Assembly: GCA_963720735.1 (NCBI GenBank)
Contig: CAVRGL010000001.1
Coordinates: 62,001 to 126,000 of the forward strand
Length of the DNA stretch: 64,000 bases
Direction of reading: 5' to 3'
Origin: JBBRHQ01 sp963720735
Lineage (GTDB): Bacteria; Actinomycetota; Thermoleophilia; Solirubrobacterales; 70-9
Shown here: positions 33,837 through 41,110 of the stretch, in pieces
Layout: every line of letters starts with the position of its first letter
Position numbering within the stretch: position 1 is the stretch's first letter
Translations under genes and position numbers: made by a program
Notes under the pieces: generated by a model
What the model saw: only the letters and a program-made list of their open reading frames with translations
What the model was told of the DNA's origin: nothing
Database searches by the model: none

Positions 33837-35464
33837 TGCGCTGCCAGCAGCCACCACCACCCGGGCTGGCCGCCGTCGTGGACCTCAAGCTCGACCCGAT
33901 CCGGAATGTGGGCGCCGATCTCCGCCAGGGTGATCGGCGCCTCCGCACCCCCGATCACCGTGACGATCTCGGCCTCGCGGGCGAGGTGCTCGATCGTCGT
34001 CGCCAGGGTCGAGCCGGCGCCGCCCCAGGCGATGATCTCGCCGCCCGCGAAGCCGACCGCGTCGCCGCGCCGGAAGCGGCCGCTTGCGTCATCCCGTGCC
34101 GCCGGGGCGACGCCACCGGTGGCGATCGTCTCCAGAGCCGCGCCGAGCCGGACGGCGTTATCCGATGCCCCCGCATCCGGATCGACCTCCACCAAGGCCA
34201 GCAGACCGGCCTGCTGCGAGGTCGATGGCAGGACCCGCGCCGGCTTCTCGGAAAGCTCGCAGGCTCGCTCGGCCGCCATGATCACGTTGGAGGAGTTGGG
34301 CAGCACCAGGACCTCCTCGGCGGGGACGGTGTGGATCCCGGCCAGGAGCTCATAGGTCGACGGGTTGAGCGTCTCCCCGCCGCCGCCGACGACGTGTGCG
34401 CCGAGGTCGGCGAACAGGGTCTCCATGCCCGCTCCCGCCGCCACCGCGACGACGCCGGTGCGGCCGGCGCTAAGCCGGGCCCGGCGCTCGGTGATCTGCT
34501 CGCGCATGTCCGCGACGTCGAGGTTGGTGACCGCCGTCCCGTCGAAGAGGGCGACCGCGGCCTCCGGCTCGTCGGTGTGGACATGGACCTTCAGGGTCGC
34601 CTCGTCGCCGACCACGAGCACCGAGTCGCCGACCCCCTCGAGCGGGGCGACGAACTCGCGCCCGGCGAGGTTCTCCCCCGAGACGATGAAGTTCGTGCAG
34701 TAGCGGTAGCGACTGTCCTCGTGATGGGGGCGGCTGAGGCGGGCCGGGTCGTGGCGGGCGACCTCGGGCAGCTCCGCCTCGTCACCGCGCAACCCGGCGA
34801 CGATCCCGGCGAGGATCAGCACGAGCCCGTAGCCCCCGGCATCGACGACGTCCGCCTCGCGCAGCACATCGAGCTGCTCGGGGGTCCGCTCCACAGCCCG
34901 CTCGCCGTCGGCGATCGCAACCTCGAGGACCGCCGCGAGGATCGCGTCCTGGTCGGCGGCGGTGACGCCGCCATCGAGGCGCTGCTGCTCAGAGGAGAGG
35001 TGGGCCAGCTGACGGGCGACCGAGTGGGCCATCTCGCGGAACACGGTCAGCATCGTCCCCTCGGCCGGGTCGCGCACCGACTCGTAGGCGGCGTCGGCCG
35101 CCCTGGCGAACGCCGAGGCGACCAGCACCGGGTCGACAAGCTCGCCGGGGCGGCTGGCCAGCTCCTCGGCGACGCCGCGGACGATCTGGCTGAGGATCAC
35201 ACCCGAGTTGCCGCGGGCGCCCATCAGAGCCGCCCTCGCCAGCGCCTGGACCAGCTGGGTGCGGCCGACCTCGTCGACGCTCATCCCATGCAGCCGGTCG
35301 AGCTCCTCCATCACCGCCCGCATCGTCATCGCCATGTTGTCCCCCGTGTCGCCATCGGCGACCGGGAAGACGTTGAGGTCATTCACCTCCTGGCGACGGG
35401 CCTCGAGCGAGGCGTAGGCGCTCGCGACCACGCGACGGAAGCGCTCGATCGAAGGATCGGCCAT
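33833..35464 (-). CDS. fakA: DAK-domain fatty acid kinase (FakA/YloV family)
   Basis: 543 residues. The N-terminal DhaL-type kinase domain shows NDLNVFPVADGDTGDNMAMTM (Mg-ATP Asp residues) and GARGNSGVILSQIVRG, then DAGGYGLVLIL. The middle and C-terminal domains (YCTNFIV, GDSVLVVGDEATLKVHVHTDEP, LPNSSNVIMAA) bind or receive FakB. FakA phosphorylates exogenous fatty acids bound to FakB. No DegV/FakB gene lies in the window. The rpmB-fakA-recG-rsmD-coaD order is typical of Gram-positives. Confidence 0.93.
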   Translation of the reverse strand: MADPSIERFRRVVASAYASLEARRQEVNDLNVFPVADGDTGDNMAMTMRAVMEELDRLHGMSVDEVGRTQLVQALARAALMGARGNSGVILSQIVRGVAEELASRPGELVDPVLVASAFARAADAAYESVRDPAEGTMLTVFREMAHSVARQLAHLSSEQQRLDGGVTAADQDAILAAVLEVAIADGERAVERTPEQLDVLREADVVDAGGYGLVLILAGIVAGLRGDEAELPEVARHDPARLSRPHHEDSRYRYCTNFIVSGENLAGREFVAPLEGVGDSVLVVGDEATLKVHVHTDEPEAAVALFDGTAVTNLDVADMREQITERRARLSAGRTGVVAVAAGAGMETLFADLGAHVVGGGGETLNPSTYELLAGIHTVPAEEVLVLPNSSNVIMAAERACELSEKPARVLPSTSQQAGLLALVEVDPDAGASDNAVRLGAALETIATGGVAPAARDDASGRFRRGDAVGFAGGEIIAWGGAGSTLATTIEHLAREAEIVTVIGGAEAPITLAEIGAHIPDRVELEVHDGGQPGWWWLLAAQ

Positions 35465-35497
35465 CGCCAACTGAATCTAGCTGGGAGGGCGGGCGGC

Positions 35498-35689
35498 TCA
35501 GGCCGCCTTGGTGACCTTGTTCGCCTTCAGGCAACGGGTGCAGACGTAGACGCGCCGAGGTCTGCCGCCGTCATCGATCCGCACCTTCTGCAGGTTGGCG
35601 CCGAAGCGCCGCTTGGTGGCGACCAACGAGTGGCTTCGGGAATTGCCGAAGGCCGGACCCTTGCCGCAGTTGTGGCATATCTTTGCCAT
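35498..35689 (-). CDS. rpmB: Ribosomal protein bL28
   Basis: 63 residues: MAKICHNCGKGPAFGNSRSH, TKRRFGANLQKVR, RRVYVCTRCLKANKV. Two CxxC pairs make it the zinc-binding form. Its start lies only 4 bp from the divergent start of the + strand hotdog-like gene, so both promoters must overlap coding or each other. Confidence 0.97.
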   Translation of the reverse strand: MAKICHNCGKGPAFGNSRSHSLVATKRRFGANLQKVRIDDGGRPRRVYVCTRCLKANKVTKAA

Positions 35690-35693
35690 CGGG

Positions 35694-36440
35694 ATGGAGG
35701 ATGGTAGCCGGATCGAGATCGCCTCACGCTTCAACGGGCCGGCGAGCAGCGGCCAGGGCGGCTACTCATGCGGCCTGTTTGCGGCGAATGTCTCCGACCC
35801 GGCCGAGGTGACCCTGCGACGCCCTGTGCCGCTCGACCGCCCGCTCGATGTCGAGCGCCTTGGCCCGGACGAGGTCGCGATCAACGACGGCGAGGAGCTG
35901 GTGGCCGAGGCGAGATCGGCTCCGCTGGAGATCGAGGTCCCGCCACCGGTCGGGATCGACGAGGCGAGAGAGGCGAGCGACCGGTATCGCGGTGCCGATG
36001 AGATCTTCGCCGATTGCTTCGTTTGTGGCCTCCGGCGCCAGGACTCGCAGCGGATCTTCGCCGGGGCCGTTCCCGGCAGGGAGCTCGTCGCGAGCCCCTG
36101 GACCCCAGAGGCGGCATGGCTCTCCCGCGACGGCACCGTCCTTCCCGAGTTCGTCTGGGCGGTGCTGGACTGCCCGACCTATTTCGCGCTCGAGCTGCGC
36201 AGCCCGGGCCTGCTGGCGATGCTGGGGCGGCTCTCGGCCCGGCTGCTCGAGCCGGTCCCCGCGGGGGAGCCCCATGTCGTCATGGCCTGGCCGATCGACA
36301 GCAGGCGGCGAAAGCACGAGGCGGGCTGCGCGATCTTCTCCGCGGACGGCGAGCTGAGGGCCGCCGCCCGGGCGATCCAGATCGAGGTCAGCTCGGTGGC
36401 GCCAGCCGCCGGCGGAGCAGCGCCATCCGGGCCACGGTGA
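35694..36440 (+). CDS. Hotdog-fold thioesterase-like conserved protein
   Basis: 248 residues. The N-terminal half has FNGPASSGQGGYSCGLFAANV and VTLRRPVPLDRPLDVE, typical of acyl-thioesterase-like hotdog modules. The second half starts with a FVCGLRRQDSQRIFAG segment, VASPWTPEAAW and LPEFVWAVLDCPTYFAL, then VMAWPIDSRRRKHEAGCAIF. A double-hotdog protein is likely. The substrate is unknown. The ATG is the first after the divergent rpmB. Its end overlaps ribH by 53 bp on the other strand. Confidence 0.7.
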   Translation: MEDGSRIEIASRFNGPASSGQGGYSCGLFAANVSDPAEVTLRRPVPLDRPLDVERLGPDEVAINDGEELVAEARSAPLEIEVPPPVGIDEAREASDRYRGADEIFADCFVCGLRRQDSQRIFAGAVPGRELVASPWTPEAAWLSRDGTVLPEFVWAVLDCPTYFALELRSPGLLAMLGRLSARLLEPVPAGEPHVVMAWPIDSRRRKHEAGCAIFSADGELRAAARAIQIEVSSVAPAAGGAAPSGPR

Positions 36441-36888
36441 GCGCAGCGTTGCGGCCCTGATCGCGCCGGTCACCGCCCGCGCGCGCCAGCGCCTGGTCCA
36501 TCGTCTCGCAGGTGATCACCCCGAAGGCGCAGGGCACGCCGGTGGTGAGCTGGACCTCCTGGACCCCGCGGGAGGTCTCGGTGCAGACATAGTCGTAGTG
36601 GTCGGTCTCCCCCCGGATCACCACCCCGAGGCAGGCAATCCCGGCGAAGCGCCCGGTCTCGGCGCAGAGCTTCGCGGCGTAGGGCAGCTCGAAGGAGCCG
36701 GGGATGCCGTACTCGTGCACCGAGGCCTCGCTCACTCCGGCGAGGTCGAAGCCCTCGGCTGCCCCATTGCAGAGCCGGTCGGCGATCACCTCGTAGAAGC
36801 GGGCGCAGACGACCGCGAACTCGAGTCGCGCAAGCGCCTCGCGGTCGGCCTCTGAGAAGGACTCGTGGAAGGCCGGCGAGTCAGCCAT
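36388..36888 (-). CDS. ribH: 6,7-dimethyl-8-ribityllumazine synthase
   Basis: 166 residues. VVCARFYEVIADRLCNGA, the substrate loop YGIPGSFELPYAAKLCAE, LGVVIRGETDHYDYVCTE and TTGVPCAFGVITCETMDQALARAGG are all diagnostic. The RGETxH His general base is present. It condenses the pyrimidine with dihydroxybutanone phosphate. Last gene of the rib operon; overlaps the ribBA end by 8 bp. Confidence 0.97.
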   Translation of the reverse strand: MADSPAFHESFSEADREALARLEFAVVCARFYEVIADRLCNGAAEGFDLAGVSEASVHEYGIPGSFELPYAAKLCAETGRFAGIACLGVVIRGETDHYDYVCTETSRGVQEVQLTTGVPCAFGVITCETMDQALARAGGDRRDQGRNAALTVARMALLRRRLAPPS

Positions 36889-38197
36889 CGCGGCCGGAGT
36901 CCCGGCTGCGCTCGCCGTGGATCATCTCCTCGTCGAAGGCGAGGCCCTGGTGGTGCAGGGAGTGGCCGAGCTTGTCGCGCTTCGCCCGCAGGTAGTCCTC
37001 GTTGTGGGCGTTGGGCGCCGCCTCGATCGGGACCTGCTCGCTGACCGAGAGCCCGTAGCCCTCGAGCCCGACGATCTTCTTCGGGTTGTTGGTGAGGATC
37101 CTGATGCTGGTCAGCCCAAGGTCGCCGAGGATCTGCGCGCCGATCCCGTAGTCGCGGAGGTCCGCCGGGAGGCCGAGCTGGAGATTCGCCTCGACCGTGT
37201 CCACCCCTTCCTCCTGAAGCTTGTAGGCGCGGAGCTTGTTGAGCAGGCCGATCCCGCGGCCCTCCTGAGAGAGGTAAAGGAGAACGCCGCGGCCCTCCCG
37301 CTCGATCATCCCCAGCGCTGCCTCCAGCTGCTCGCCGCAGTCGCAGCGCAGGCTGTGGAAGACGTCCCCGGTGAGGCACTCGCTGTGGACCCTGACCAGC
37401 ACGTCCTCGGCGCCCGCGACCTCGCCCTTGACCATCGCCACGTGATGCTTGTCGTCGATCAGCGAGCGGTACCCGACCGCCGAGAACTCCCCGAACGCGG
37501 TCGGCAGGATCGTGCCGACGACGCGCTCGACCAGCTTCTCGGTGCGGCGCCGGTAGGCGATCAGGTCGGCGACCGTGATCATCTTCAGCCCGTGCCGCCG
37601 GCAGTAGGGGATCAGGTCGGGGACCCGGGCCATGCTGCCGTCGTCGTTCATCACCTCGCAGATCAGCCCGGCGGGGTTCAGCCCCGCGAGACGGGCAAGA
37701 TCGACGCTCGCCTCGGTGTGGCCGGTCCGCTCCAAAACCCCGCCCTCCTTCGCCTTCAGCGGAAACAGATGGCCGGGGACGACGATGTCCGCCGGGCCCG
37801 ACTCGGGGTCGACGGCGACCTGGATCGTGTGGGCGCGATCATGGGCGCTGATCCCGGTGGTGACTCCCGAGGCGGCCTCGATCGTCACCGTGAACGCGGT
37901 CTGCAGGGGCGCCTCGTTCTTGGCGGTCATCAGCCGCAGGCCGAGCCGGTCACAGCGCTCGGGAGTGAGCGCCAGGCAGATCAGGCCGCGGGCCTCCTTG
38001 GCCATGAAGTTGACCGCCTCCGGTGTCGCGAACTGCGCCGCCATCACGAGGTCGCCCTCGTTCTCGCGGTCGGCGCCGTCGCAGACGACCACCATCCGCC
38101 CCCGGCGGATCTCGTCTAGGGCCTCCTCGATGGGCGAGAACGGGCTCTCGCCGTCCTCGGCCGCGGGCCGGGCCTGGAGTTGCTGTGTCTCGGTCAT
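36881..38197 (-). CDS. ribBA: Bifunctional DHBP synthase / GTP cyclohydrolase II
   Basis: 438 residues. The RibB half: GRMVVVCDGADRENEGDLVMAA, HDRAHTI and ERTGHTEASVDLARLAG. The RibA half: VRVHSECLTGDVFHSLRCDCGEQL (Cys zinc site), LYLSQEGRGIGLLNKLRAY and TNNPKKIVGLEGYGL. It supplies both precursors of riboflavin. I chose the ATG giving MTETQQ because AAGGGTGAG is a good SD 6 nt before it; an ATG 18 bp earlier would overlap ribE. Confidence 0.97.
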   Translation of the reverse strand: MTETQQLQARPAAEDGESPFSPIEEALDEIRRGRMVVVCDGADRENEGDLVMAAQFATPEAVNFMAKEARGLICLALTPERCDRLGLRLMTAKNEAPLQTAFTVTIEAASGVTTGISAHDRAHTIQVAVDPESGPADIVVPGHLFPLKAKEGGVLERTGHTEASVDLARLAGLNPAGLICEVMNDDGSMARVPDLIPYCRRHGLKMITVADLIAYRRRTEKLVERVVGTILPTAFGEFSAVGYRSLIDDKHHVAMVKGEVAGAEDVLVRVHSECLTGDVFHSLRCDCGEQLEAALGMIEREGRGVLLYLSQEGRGIGLLNKLRAYKLQEEGVDTVEANLQLGLPADLRDYGIGAQILGDLGLTSIRILTNNPKKIVGLEGYGLSVSEQVPIEAAPNAHNEDYLRAKRDKLGHSLHHQGLAFDEEMIHGERSRDSGRDG

Positions 38198-38201
38198 TCG
38201 C

Positions 38202-38807
38202 TCACCCTTCGTCATCGCCCGCCAATGGTGACAGCAGACGCTCCACATACTTGGCCAGCAGATCGCACTCGACGTTGACCGCACGGCCACCGGCCGCGGT
38301 TCCGAGGCTCGTCCGCTCGATCGTCTCGGGTATGAGCGCCACCTCGATCCAGTCCTCGCCGAGGCCGGCGACGGTGAGGCTCACTCCGTCCAGCGCAACC
38401 GATCCCCGCTCGACGACGTAGCGGCAGATCTCCGGGTCGAGGCGAAGGCGGAGCCGCTTCGAGAAGCCGTCCTCGCTGACCGAGACGACCTCGCCGGTGC
38501 CGTCGACATGGCCCTGGACGATGTGGCCGCCGAGCCGGTCGGAGGGGCGGAGCGCCAGCTCGAGGTTGACTCGGTCGCCGGGCTCGAGCGACCCCAGGGA
38601 GGTGACGGCGAGCGTCTGGTTGATCGCCTCGGCGTCGAAGGCGCCGTCGGCAGTGCCCACCGCGGTCAGGCAGACGCCGTTGACGGCGACCGAGTCGCCG
38701 GCTGCGATCTCGCCCGCGAGGGTCGTGGCGATCCGGAAACGGGCGCCCTCGGCCCCGGCTTCGACCGACTCCACGGTGCCGAGATCCGCGATCAGCCCCG
38801 AGAACAC
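38202..38807 (-). CDS. ribE: Riboflavin synthase alpha subunit
   Basis: 201 residues from GTG-TTC (VFSGLIADLGTV), the usual N-terminus. Two duplicated barrels: GDSVAVNGVCLTAV and RLGGHIVQGHVDGTG; then GSVALDGVSLTVAG and LLAKYVERLL. It dismutates two lumazines to riboflavin. A second GTG three codons earlier overlaps the ribD stop; the later GTG fits the family start better. Confidence 0.96.
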   Translation of the reverse strand: MFSGLIADLGTVESVEAGAEGARFRIATTLAGEIAAGDSVAVNGVCLTAVGTADGAFDAEAINQTLAVTSLGSLEPGDRVNLELALRPSDRLGGHIVQGHVDGTGEVVSVSEDGFSKRLRLRLDPEICRYVVERGSVALDGVSLTVAGLGEDWIEVALIPETIERTSLGTAAGGRAVNVECDLLAKYVERLLSPLAGDDEG

Positions 38808-38809
38808 CG

Positions 38810-39940
38810 CTACCACTCCCTCAATCTGGCCCGGATCAGGACATCGTCGCCGACCCGCTCGGGTTGTTGGGAGTGCTCGCCGCCGCTCACCTCGACCACC
38901 CGCCCCGCCTCCTCGGGCTCGGTGCGAGCCTCTCCGAGCAACACCGGGGCGACGAAGAGGCGGGTCTCGTCGATCTCGCCGGCCGCCGCGAACGCCGCCG
39001 CCAACCTGCGGCCCCCCTCGAGGAAGACGCTGGTCAGGCCGCGGCGGCCGAGATCGTCCAGCGCCGCCAGCAGCCGCTCGCGAGGGTCCCGTCCGGCGGC
39101 GATCAGGACCTCGGCTCCCGCCTGCCGCAGGGAATCGACCCGGGAGCGCGGAGCGTTGGGCGAGGCGACGACGAGCAGCGGGGACTGGCCGGAGCTGCCG
39201 AGCAGCTTCGAGTCGAGGGGAAGCCGCCCGGAGGAGTCGAAGACGACCCGGGCGGGCTGGCGGAAGGCGTCGACGTCGCGCGCGGTGAGCAGGGGATCGT
39301 CGGCGAGCACCGTGCCGATCCCGACCGCGACGGCGTCGGCCTCGGAGCGCCAGCGGTGGACCAGCTCACGGCTCTGCGGCCCGGTGATCCACAGCGGCTC
39401 GCCGGAGGCCGTCGCGGTGCGGCCGTCGAGGGAGATCGCCATCTTGAGGATGACCAGGGGGCGACCGGTGCGGGCATGCTTTCGGAAAGGCTGGTTGAGC
39501 AGCCTCGCCTCAGCCGCCTCGGCGCCGCGCGCGAGCTCGACCTCGACCCCACCGTCGCGGAGGATCCCGGGTCCGCGGCCCGCCGCCTTCTCGGAGGGAT
39601 CATCCGAGGCGATCACCACCCGCGAGATCCCCGCCTCGAGGATCGCCTCGGTACAGGGAGGCTGTCGGCCCTGATGCGCGCATGGCTCCAGCGTGACGTA
39701 CATGGTCGCGCCGGCCGGATCGGAGCCCCGGCCGATGCAGTCGGCGATCGCGGCCCGCTCGGCGTGCAGGCCGCCCAGCTCGGCGTGATGACCCTCGCCG
39801 ATCACCTCGCCGCGGGCGTCGGCGATCACCGCGCCCACCATCGGGTTCGGGCTGACCCGGCCCCTGCCGCCTTCGGCCAGTTCGAGCGCCCGCCGGAGGT
39901 GCCTGCCCTCGAGTTGGGGGTCTGTCGCCTGAGCGTCGAT
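38810..39940 (-). CDS. ribD: Riboflavin deaminase/reductase RibD
   Basis: The deaminase domain holds LHAERAAIADC and EPCAHQGRQPPCTEAI (zinc His-Cys-Cys); the reductase domain has LVILKMAISLDGRTATASGE, ITGPQSRELVHRWRSEADAV and FLEGGRRLAAA. The conserved first helix and loop, LRRALELAEGGRGRVSPNP, lies upstream of the first ATG (39841), and no ATG/GTG/TTG is found before the preceding stop codon. An ATC at 39940 sits 6 nt after GAAAGGA, a strong SD, so I use it as tentative start; the ATG form would be 343 residues. Confidence 0.92.
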   Translation of the reverse strand: MDAQATDPQLEGRHLRRALELAEGGRGRVSPNPMVGAVIADARGEVIGEGHHAELGGLHAERAAIADCIGRGSDPAGATMYVTLEPCAHQGRQPPCTEAILEAGISRVVIASDDPSEKAAGRGPGILRDGGVEVELARGAEAAEARLLNQPFRKHARTGRPLVILKMAISLDGRTATASGEPLWITGPQSRELVHRWRSEADAVAVGIGTVLADDPLLTARDVDAFRQPARVVFDSSGRLPLDSKLLGSSGQSPLLVVASPNAPRSRVDSLRQAGAEVLIAAGRDPRERLLAALDDLGRRGLTSVFLEGGRRLAAAFAAAGEIDETRLFVAPVLLGEARTEPEEAGRVVEVSGGEHSQQPERVGDDVLIRARLREW

Positions 39941-39976
39941 CGCGGTTCCTTTCGGAGGTGCGACTCTGGACCTTGA

Positions 39977-39992
39977 TTGACTGGTCAGTCAA
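39977..39992. promoter_or_regulatory. TetR-type palindromic operator candidate
   Basis: TTGACTGGTCAGTCAA has 7-bp arms around GT, a layout common for TetR-family sites. An overlapping second palindrome, ACTGGT-CAGTCA-ACCAGT, extends it. It lies in the divergent region between ribD and the glycosyltransferase gene, 37 bp before the ribD start proposed here and about 70 bp before the other. No tetR gene is in the window. Confidence 0.5.
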
Positions 39993-40061
39993 CCAGTTTA
40001 CCCGGGCTGGCAAGCGGCTGACCGCTTGGCAGGGACCGGCGCGGCTACGCTTGATCGGCCG

Positions 40062-41105
40062 GTGAAGCTGATCATCCAGATTCCCTGCCTCAATGAGGAG
40101 GCGACCCTGCCTGAGACGATCGCCGACCTGCCCCGCGAGGTCCCCGGTGTGGACTCGATCGAGCTGCTCGTGATCGACGACGGCTCCTCCGACCGCACGG
40201 TGGACGTGGCCCGCACCAACGGGGTCGAGCACATCGTCCGCCTCACCAACAACAAGGGCCTGGCGGCCGCCTTTCAGGCCGGCCTCGACGCGAGCCTCAA
40301 GCTCGGCGCCGACCTGATCGTCAACACCGACGCCGACAACCAGTACCGGGGCGAGGACATCCCGAAGCTGCTGGTGCCGATCCTCGCCGGCGACGCTGAC
40401 ATGGTGGTCGGGGATCGCCGGGTGAGCAGCATCGACCATTTCTCGGGGGCCAAGAAGTCCCTTCAGAAGCTCGGGAGCTGGGTGGTACGGCGCCTCTCCG
40501 GCACGGATATCTCAGATGCGACCTCCGGGTTCCGCGCCTACAACCGCGAGGCGGCGCTTCAGCTTCTCGTCGTCGACAACTTCACCTACACGCTGGAGAG
40601 CCTGATCCAGGCCGGGAAGATGCTGGTCGCGGTCGACCAGGTGGAGGTCGCCACCAACGCGAAGACCCGCGACTCGCGGCTGTTCGACTCGACCGGGAGC
40701 TACGTACGGCGAAACGGTCTGGCGATCGGCCGCATCTACGCCCGCTACGAGCCGCTGCGGGTCTTCGTCACCCTGGCGATCGTGATCGCTGTGTTGGCGC
40801 TCGCCGCCTGGAGCCCTTTCCTGATCGACTGGATCTCCGGCAACGGCTCGGGGCATATCCAGTCGCTGATCCTCGGCGCGGTCCTGTTCATCGCCGCCGT
40901 GCAACTCTTCGCGCTCGGGATCATCGGCGACCTGCTCGCCGGCCAGAGGGTGATGACGCAGCGGGTGTTCGAGCGGGTGCGCAGGGTCGAGCTGGTGCTC
41001 GGGGTGGCCCCATCGCACTATGAGGAGGCGGGCGCTTCCGCCGTCGACGCGGATCAGGTCGGGAGGGCCCGGGAGCCGGGAACCACCGAGCGGATCGGCG
41101 CCTAG
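40062..41105 (+). CDS. Family 2 glycosyltransferase, DPM1/GtrB-like, with C-terminal membrane helices
   Basis: 347 residues from GTG. GT-A motifs: IIQIPCLNEEATLPETI, LLVIDDGSSDRTVDV, NKGLAAAFQAGLDASL, LIVNTDADNQYRGEDIP (DxD) and SDATSGFRAYNREAA. Two membrane helices follow at about 240-262 and 275-300. Probably transfers a sugar from a nucleotide to polyprenyl phosphate. First gene of a + strand operon with a flippase and an antiporter. A TACGCT -10-like box lies 15 bp before the start. Confidence 0.9.
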   Translation: MKLIIQIPCLNEEATLPETIADLPREVPGVDSIELLVIDDGSSDRTVDVARTNGVEHIVRLTNNKGLAAAFQAGLDASLKLGADLIVNTDADNQYRGEDIPKLLVPILAGDADMVVGDRRVSSIDHFSGAKKSLQKLGSWVVRRLSGTDISDATSGFRAYNREAALQLLVVDNFTYTLESLIQAGKMLVAVDQVEVATNAKTRDSRLFDSTGSYVRRNGLAIGRIYARYEPLRVFVTLAIVIAVLALAAWSPFLIDWISGNGSGHIQSLILGAVLFIAAVQLFALGIIGDLLAGQRVMTQRVFERVRRVELVLGVAPSHYEEAGASAVDADQVGRAREPGTTERIGA

Positions 41106-41110
41106 CAGCC

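Noticed and set aside
39841..40061. FMN riboswitch upstream of the rib operon
   Set aside because: The conserved RFN core segments are not visible in this gap.
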